This document shows, piece after piece, positions 59,123-64,000 of a stretch of 64,000 nucleotides of DNA (positions are counted from its first letter, which is position 1; each line of letters starts with the position of its first letter). Source of the stretch: Paenibacillus terrigena DSM 21567 (GTDB lineage Bacteria; Bacillota; Bacilli; Paenibacillales; Paenibacillaceae); assembly GCF_000374845.1 (NCBI RefSeq), contig NZ_KB895415.1, positions 186,001 through 250,000 of the forward strand, read 5' to 3'. Both the position numbers and the translations under genes were made by a program. The notes under the pieces are model-generated. The model was not told the origin of the DNA, did no database searches, and was given only the letters and a program-made list of their open reading frames with translations.

Positions 59123-59971
59123 TCACTCCTTTTCTATTGCGATCCAGCTGATCATTCGACCTGTTCTCCCTTGATCGCGTCGATGTGAGAAGAAATCCTC
59201 CTCTTGACAACTTGTACACCACGTAGAACATTCGATATTTGTCGGTAAAATTCCTGCTTTTATCATAATCTGTCGATTAAATTGTTTCAAGTCAAGCATG
59301 AACTTCCCGTTCGGCTTTGCAATATAAATCGGAGGGTCTTGATCTGTCAGCGAGAACGTATGCGCTAAATTCACTACATGCTGCATGACATGCTCATCCA
59401 CCTCATAGCAGCAGGCGCCGATAGAAGGGCCAATCGCAGTACGTATATTGCTTGGGATTGAGCCGTAAGCTTCCCCCATCTTCTCAATCGTCTTCCCGGC
59501 GATCTCTAATACCGTCCCTTTCCAGCCTGCATGGGCTAGCCCCACTGCACGCAATACAGGATCCCAGAAGTATAACGGAACGCAATCGGCGTAAAAAGAG
59601 GTCAGCCACACGCCGGGTACATTTGTAATCAATGCATCCGTATCTTGGATAGCCGACGCTCTTGTCATACGTCCTAGTCCTTGATGTTCCGCTTTGACTT
59701 CAAACACATGATTACTATGCACTTGTTCACCGCAAGTCCATGCCTCGAATGGAAGCTGCAGCACATCCGCAATCGCTTCCCGATTCCGAATGACATCTTC
59801 ATCCCGGTCATGAACATGAAAGGCACAATTTAAGGAGTCATACGGGCCGCTGCTGACACCGCCATTTTTCGAAGAAAAACCTGCTGTAATATCTGATCCC
59901 TTCGATACCCAAGGTTCCAGCATAAATAGAGCAGGTGCTGATGGTCTAGTCTGTTGTACGAATGGTTCCAT
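59123..59971 (-). CDS. pgeF: Purine nucleoside phosphorylase PgeF (YlmD/laccase-domain)
   Basis: 282 residues of the DUF152/multicopper-like laccase-domain family. It has FSSKNGGVSSGPYDSLN near 31, the ligand-bearing EQVHSNHVF near 83, SFYADCVPLYFWDP (Cys near 130), and GLAHAGWKGTVLEI. These proteins act on purine nucleosides and edit peptidoglycan precursors. Ends seven bases before ylmE. Confidence 0.9.
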   Translation of the reverse strand: MEPFVQQTRPSAPALFMLEPWVSKGSDITAGFSSKNGGVSSGPYDSLNCAFHVHDRDEDVIRNREAIADVLQLPFEAWTCGEQVHSNHVFEVKAEHQGLGRMTRASAIQDTDALITNVPGVWLTSFYADCVPLYFWDPVLRAVGLAHAGWKGTVLEIAGKTIEKMGEAYGSIPSNIRTAIGPSIGACCYEVDEHVMQHVVNLAHTFSLTDQDPPIYIAKPNGKFMLDLKQFNRQIMIKAGILPTNIECSTWCTSCQEEDFFSHRRDQGRTGRMISWIAIEKE

Positions 59972-60020
59972 TGTTCATTCACCTCAACCCTAGTGTACCA
60001 TATGCTGGCGCTATTTTTCA

Positions 60021-60347
60021 CTAACTAGGGTAAGATCGTGTCTCTCGCATCATCGGGTCTAGCCTCTCGTATCGGTCTGAAGCCGGCTCATATTCGTCCT
60101 GCTTGGTGACCCGTGTCTCCTCCATTTTGACAAGGACGACATCCGCGCCGATCTTCACAATATTTCGCCAAGGGATTACGAGGTCGGTGCCACCGCCAAA
60201 TAGACCAAGAAATTTATTATAGTTCGGCACGACAATCGAGTTGATGCGCCCTTGACGCAAATCCAGCTCAAGATCTGAGATTTGCCCGAGTTTCTTCCCG
60301 TCCACAATATTAATAACATCCTTCGTCTGAAAATCCGATATCTTCAC
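60021..60347 (-). CDS. ylmC: YlmC/YmxH-family PRC-barrel protein
   Basis: 108 residues. A PRC-barrel-like core (KISDFQTKDVINIVDGKKLGQISDLELDLRQGRINSIVVPNY; DLVIPWRNIVKIGADVVLV) precedes a charged tail. Function is unknown, linked to sporulation by position next to sigG. Start is GTG with a weak GGTGATG site. Confidence 0.9.
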   Translation of the reverse strand: MKISDFQTKDVINIVDGKKLGQISDLELDLRQGRINSIVVPNYNKFLGLFGGGTDLVIPWRNIVKIGADVVLVKMEETRVTKQDEYEPASDRYERLDPMMRETRSYPS

Positions 60348-60471
60348 CCGTCATCACCACTAATCTTTTAATTTTAGGGTTCGAATCCATATATCCTAAA
60401 TATATGTGGAAAAGACGTAAAATGTCCTGATCCTCAAAAGAAAACCATAGCTGCACACAAGCTTCAAAAAA

Positions 60472-60497
60472 AGCCCTAACGAATTCACGTTAGGACT
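60472..60497 (-). terminator. Terminator after sigG
   Basis: AGCCCTAACG and CGTTAGGACT pair with one G-U around AATTCA; on the minus strand TTTTTTTG follows. Confidence 0.85.
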
Positions 60498-60515
60498 TTG
60501 CATGCAACAAGAGAT

Positions 60516-61298
60516 TCACGATTTGACATGCTTCTGCATCTGATTAATGGCCGATTTCTCAAGTCTCGATACCTGTGCCTGGGATATGCCAATCTCCTCT
60601 GCCACTTCCATCTGAGTCTTCCCTTCGAAAAACCGCATAGATAAGATCATTTTCTCACGATCGTTCAGTTTGCGCATCGCTTCACGAAGTGCAATCTCTT
60701 CAATCCAAGATACATCCTTATTCTTATCATCACTGATCTGGTCCATCACATAAATCGGGTCTCCGCCATCATGATAGATCGGCTCGAATAGCGATACCGG
60801 ATCTTGAATGGCATCTAGAGCAAATACAACATCCTCTTTCGGGACGTTCAGCGCCTCTGAGATTTCGAAGATCGTCGGTTCACGCGCGTTCTTATTCGTT
60901 AAGCTGTCGCGAACCTGAAGCGCTTTATACGCAATATCGCGAAGCGAGCGCGAGACACGGATCGGGTTATTATCCCGTAGATAACGCCGAATCTCACCAA
61001 TAATCATCGGCACGGCATACGTAGAGAATTTAACATTCTGACCAAGATCGAAATTATCGATCGCTTTCATCAGACCGATGCAGCCGACCTGGAACAGATC
61101 GTCAACAAATTCCCCACGATTGTTAAATCGTTGAATGACACTTAGCACGAGCCTTAGATTGCCATTCACTAATTTCTCTCTTGCTGCTCGTTCATTTTGT
61201 TGTTGTAAGGCGACGAATAATTCGCGCATTTCCGCGTTCGTTAGAACTGGCAGTTTAGCAGTATCCACACCACAAATCTCGACTTTATTTCGGGTCAT
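60516..61298 (-). CDS. sigG: Sporulation sigma factor SigG (late forespore)
   Basis: 260 residues from the ATG at 61298 (GGGAGG upstream), the same length as Bacillus SigG. N-terminal TRNKVEICGVDTAKLPVLTN is typical of SigG; region 2 has RLVLSVIQRFNNRGEFVDDLFQVGCIGLMKAI and NVKFSTYAVPMIIGEIRR; region 4 has KTQMEVAEEIGISQAQVSRLEK. Directs late forespore transcription. A sigma-F-like promoter lies in the 129-base gap before it. Confidence 0.96.
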   Translation of the reverse strand: MTRNKVEICGVDTAKLPVLTNAEMRELFVALQQQNERAAREKLVNGNLRLVLSVIQRFNNRGEFVDDLFQVGCIGLMKAIDNFDLGQNVKFSTYAVPMIIGEIRRYLRDNNPIRVSRSLRDIAYKALQVRDSLTNKNAREPTIFEISEALNVPKEDVVFALDAIQDPVSLFEPIYHDGGDPIYVMDQISDDKNKDVSWIEEIALREAMRKLNDREKMILSMRFFEGKTQMEVAEEIGISQAQVSRLEKSAINQMQKHVKS

Positions 61299-61333
61299 CG
61301 TGTACAACCTCCCAAGGAGAAACATTAATGTAC

Positions 61334-61361
61334 ATTATCTCCGTGGGCTGTTTTTTTATTC
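61334..61361 (-). promoter_or_regulatory. Putative sigma-F promoter of sigG
   Basis: On the minus strand GGAGATAAT (61334-61342) fits the sigma-F -10 GGNNANANT at every fixed base, with GAATA (61357-61361) 14 bases upstream as a -35. The spacing is one or two bases short of the Bacillus norm. It lies 36 bases before the start codon. Confidence 0.45.
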
Positions 61362-61427
61362 CTTTTTCAGGTTACGATTCGACACGTCTTCGACCCATTT
61401 CGACGTCTACTCCGCGCCCGATATAGG

Positions 61428-62150
61428 TTACACCATCTTATTAAATTCTTTTCGCAGCCGTTTAATAATTCGCTTCTCTAGCCGTGAAATGTAAGACTGC
61501 GAGATGCCGAGCATATCCGCAACATCCTTCTGCGTCTTCTCTTCCCCATCAGTCAATCCGAACCGCAGTTCCATGATGACACGTTCGCGATCCGATAGTT
61601 TATCCAATGCTTTATGTAAAAGTTTACGGTCCACCTGTTCCTCGATATTCCGGTAAATCGTATCGTTCTCTGTCCCAAGGACATCGGAGAGCAGGAGCTC
61701 GTTCCCATCCCAGTCGATATTAAGAGGTTCGTCAAAAGATACCTCGGTACGGATCTTGCTATTACGACGTAAATACATCAGAATCTCATTCTCTATACAC
61801 CGTGATGCATAAGTCGCTAGCTTAATCTTCTTGTCAGGATCGAACGTATTGACGGCTTTGATGAGACCAATTGCTCCGATCGAGACCAAATCTTCAATGT
61901 TGATGCCAGTGTTCTCAAACTTGCGCGCGATATATACAACAAGTCGCAGATTGCGTTCGATCAGCATCGCCCGGATCGCCGTATCACCTGATGACAGTCT
62001 CGTAAGCAAATATTCTTCTTCCTCACGCGTAAGTGGTGGAGGAAGGGCCTCGCTGCCGCCAATATAATAAATCTCTTCGCTCTTCAACCCTAGCAAAAAA
62101 AGAAACCGGTAATAGTTCAATTGCATTGTCAATTTCAGTTTTAAGAGCAT
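61428..62150 (-). CDS. sigE: Pro-sigma-E sporulation sigma factor (early mother cell)
   Basis: 240 residues. The N-terminal 30 or so residues ([38 protein letters not shown]) form the pro-sequence removed by SpoIIGA. Region 2 has [35 protein letters not shown], and region 4 has [29 protein letters not shown] lies before the ATG. It follows spoIIGA by 18 bases, as in the Bacillus spoIIG operon. Confidence 0.96.
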   Translation of the reverse strand: MLLKLKLTMQLNYYRFLFLLGLKSEEIYYIGGSEALPPPLTREEEEYLLTRLSSGDTAIRAMLIERNLRLVVYIARKFENTGINIEDLVSIGAIGLIKAVNTFDPDKKIKLATYASRCIENEILMYLRRNSKIRTEVSFDEPLNIDWDGNELLLSDVLGTENDTIYRNIEEQVDRKLLHKALDKLSDRERVIMELRFGLTDGEEKTQKDVADMLGISQSYISRLEKRIIKRLRKEFNKMV

Positions 62151-62168
62151 TCCGTCTCCTCCTAGACA

Positions 62169-63098
62169 TTAATGATGAAATAGCGCGCTATGCAAAATCG
62201 CCTGATAACTGCCATCCGACGACAGCTTACCGCCATCAAGCCCGATCAATACCTTCGTACATTCTGTGGTGGTTCCCCCATGGGTAAGGACGACTTTATC
62301 CGGTTTAACCGCGATCATCCACTGTGTACTACCACGATTCACCCCGCGATAAGGAACCATTCGGAGTCGATCTTGCCATGGAACAGATGCGTCTTGCATT
62401 TCCATAATCCATTGATCTGCAGAGAGATCACGAAGCCGATCAATCCATCCTTCGGGAAAAGCATTAAGCCAAAGTCCTGCCTCCATCACAATGACAGGGC
62501 TTCGCGTTAATGGGTCTGTAAGTTGATTCCCCGTATCAATGAGTCCGACACAGCTTGACTGATCTTGATCGATCCAGACCTCCACTTGTGCGAGAAATTG
62601 CGTCATAGCCTCTTTGTTCGCGCGGCTGCGTATCACCATACGGTATAAGAGGAATGTCATGACAAGTCCAATTGCAATAATCCAAAACCCAATTTTCAAG
62701 TTAAATTGAAATCCACCGGAGTGCGAGAACCAGATGCCATTTAACACATCGCCAGAATTCTGCATCAAGTAATGGAGCCCTAGTATGCCTCCTGCTGCCA
62801 CAAAATTTATGACATAGAATGCAGCCATATTGCGTAAGTAGTTTTGTAGGCTGATAAAACCAAATGCAATCCAGAGCATTCCCAAAGACATCATGAATTT
62901 AATCAGAAACGTAAACAAGAAAGATAATGCAGGTGCGAACATCATCACGACATAAGAGGCACCTAGAATTGACGCTGCGATTAAGCGCCAGATTCGTGGT
63001 TTTAATTTCCTCATCCAGGCCGTTGTCCATAATAATGCTCCATCAATGAGCAAATTCATGAGAAAAATGAGATCAAGATATACAACCAGTCGCTTCAC
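62169..63098 (-). CDS. spoIIGA: SpoIIGA, pro-sigma-E processing protease
   Basis: 309 residues. Five N-terminal membrane helices (1-160) are followed by an aspartic-protease-like C-terminal domain with the active-site LIDTGNQLTDP near 188. Cleaves pro-sigma-E in the mother cell after a forespore signal. GTG start after AGGGTGAGG. Its promoter carries 0A boxes. Confidence 0.94.
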   Translation of the reverse strand: MKRLVVYLDLIFLMNLLIDGALLWTTAWMRKLKPRIWRLIAASILGASYVVMMFAPALSFLFTFLIKFMMSLGMLWIAFGFISLQNYLRNMAAFYVINFVAAGGILGLHYLMQNSGDVLNGIWFSHSGGFQFNLKIGFWIIAIGLVMTFLLYRMVIRSRANKEAMTQFLAQVEVWIDQDQSSCVGLIDTGNQLTDPLTRSPVIVMEAGLWLNAFPEGWIDRLRDLSADQWIMEMQDASVPWQDRLRMVPYRGVNRGSTQWMIAVKPDKVVLTHGGTTTECTKVLIGLDGGKLSSDGSYQAILHSALFHH

Positions 63099-63138
63099 CG
63101 CCTCACCCTATCCATCGAACTTGGCAACGGATGAAACT

Positions 63139-63172
63139 AGTATATTAAACCTCATATTCAAAGTCTGTCTAA
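63139..63172 (-). promoter_or_regulatory. Spo0A-dependent spoIIG promoter
   Basis: On the minus strand TTAGAC (63167-63172) and TATACT (63139-63144) are 22 bases apart, the anomalous spacing of the Bacillus spoIIG promoter. TGTCTAA (63166-63172, + strand) is a one-mismatch 0A box over the -35. Confidence 0.7.
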
Positions 63173-63198
63173 ACATGGGGAAGCTGTGCATCTTTTTT

Positions 63199-63205
63199 TG
63201 TCGAA
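63199..63205. promoter_or_regulatory. 0A box upstream of spoIIGA
   Basis: TGTCGAA, an exact match to the Spo0A box core within TTTGTCGAAGAA, lies about 27 bases upstream of the -35. With the weaker box over the -35 it resembles the two-site arrangement in Bacillus. Confidence 0.75.
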
Positions 63206-63238
63206 GAAACAATTCGAGGAATGATATGAATAAAAAAA

Positions 63239-63274
63239 AGCCCATCTCACAGAATTTGGATTCTGTAAAATGGA
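63239..63274 (-). terminator. Terminator after ftsZ
   Basis: CAGAAT/ATTCTG form the inner stem and GTCCAT/ATGGGC the outer one; on the minus strand TTTTTTTT follows. It separates ftsZ from spoIIGA. Confidence 0.7.
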
Positions 63275-63289
63275 CTCTAATAGAAGAAA

Positions 63290-64000
63290 TTAATCATTAT
63301 TACGAGGACGATTGCGTAGGAAAGTCGGAATATCCAATTGATCGCCCGCCGGCTGATTGCCAAATGGACGCAATTGACTTGCAGAACGAGTCTCTGGAGC
63401 CTCTTCCGGTTGTGCAGCAGTCACAGGTCTGCGACCAGGGATGTTAACCGGTTTAGATTCGAACCCTGTTGCGATGACTGTTACTTTGATATCGTCTTTC
63501 ATGTCTTCTTCAATCCTCGCACCGAAAATCATATTTACTTCTGGATCGGATGCCGAGATAACAATTTCAGCCGCTTCATTGACTTCATACAAGGATAAAT
63601 TCATACCGCCAGTGATGTTCATGATGACACCACGAGCACCTTCGATCGAGGTCTCGAGAAGTGGACTCATAATCGCTTTGCGCGCAGCTTCGGCCGCGCG
63701 ATTCTCTCCATTCGCAACGCCAATCCCCATCAATGCAGAGCCGCGTTCCGTCATGATCGTCTTCACGTCTGCAAAGTCAAGGTTGATTAACGCTGGTTCA
63801 GCGATCAAGTCAGAAATACCTTGTACCGCTTGACGCAATACGTTATCGACTTCACGGAATGCTTCAAGCATTGGTGTCTTCTTATCCACCATCTCCAATA
63901 GGCGATCGTTCGGAATGACAATAAGTGTGTCTACTTTTTCTTTCAGTGCTTCTATACCGAGCTCTGCTTGCGTGGAACGTTTGCGGCCTTCGAAAGAGAA
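63290..64000 (-). CDS. ftsZ: FtsZ, C-terminal part (5' end outside window)
   Basis: 236 residues open to the window edge. Contains the latter part of the GTPase domain and the C-terminal domain: [34 protein letters not shown], the T7-like region [23 protein letters not shown], and the terminal [15 protein letters not shown] that binds SepF, FtsA and other partners. The N-terminal GGGTGTG loop is beyond the edge. Confidence 0.97.
   Translation of the reverse strand, partial: FSFEGRKRSTQAELGIEALKEKVDTLIVIPNDRLLEMVDKKTPMLEAFREVDNVLRQAVQGISDLIAEPALINLDFADVKTIMTERGSALMGIGVANGENRAAEAARKAIMSPLLETSIEGARGVIMNITGGMNLSLYEVNEAAEIVISASDPEVNMIFGARIEEDMKDDIKVTVIATGFESKPVNIPGRRPVTAAQPEEAPETRSASQLRPFGNQPAGDQLDIPTFLRNRPRNND

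Overview
The window is chromosomal DNA of an endospore-forming Bacillota, most likely Paenibacillus or a close relative. The evidence is the ftsZ-spoIIGA-sigE-sigG-ylmC/D/E-sepF-ylmG-ylmH-divIVA-ileS-lspA-rluD-pyrR order known from Bacillus, many small sporulation-type or Bacillota-only families (YjcZ-like, DUF3055, DUF1885, DUF1292, YlmC/YmxH), a T-box leader, PyrR attenuation, CcpA cre boxes and AGGAGG-type ribosome sites. Most genes lie on the minus strand. I see no insertion sequence, prophage or CRISPR array.

Layout. 1-182 is the tail of an Orn/Lys/Arg decarboxylase. 268-1938 is a three-gene unit: an SPFH membrane protein, a ribbon-helix-helix protein and an unrecognised protein. 2102-15253 is a carbohydrate-utilisation locus running right to left: a YesM-type kinase, lipoprotein solute-binding protein, two permeases, AraC-type response regulator, GH2 beta-galactosidase, SDR oxidoreductase, and a divergent pair resembling the two glycine-decarboxylase P-protein subunits. 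Two cre boxes suggest carbon-catabolite control. 15478-28275 is a run of small housekeeping, envelope and sporulation-related genes (RNA 2',3'-cyclic phosphodiesterase, ung, L,D-transpeptidase, cidAB/cidR, metallophosphoesterase, SDR, MBL hydrolase), including four genes of 34-51 codons.

28276-31667 holds a GH38-like hydrolase (DUF5054), a permease relic, a PH-domain protein and three tRNAs (initiator Met, Ile2, Val). 32028-39098 is an ABC efflux operon (ATPase, membrane-fusion lipoprotein, 946-residue FtsX permease, second ATPase with an AbrB-like tail) that ends with a solute-binding lipoprotein. 39367-48300 is the pyrimidine operon pyrR-pyrB-pyrC-carA-carB-pyrF-pyrE behind a PyrR attenuator, without pyrP, pyrK or pyrD.

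48353-64000 holds dapL, rluD, lspA, a DksA-like gene, a DUF5665 gene, a type-2-like ileS with its T-box, the ylm/sepF/divIVA division genes, the sporulation sigma genes sigG and sigE with spoIIGA, and the 3' part of ftsZ.

The most unusual content is the GcvPA/GcvPB-like pair placed in a sugar operon without gcvT, gcvH or a glycine riboswitch; the SPFH/RHH/unknown trio; and the efflux operon carrying a solute-binding lipoprotein and an AbrB-tailed ATPase. All function calls come from reading motifs and recalled family sequences; no database search was run.
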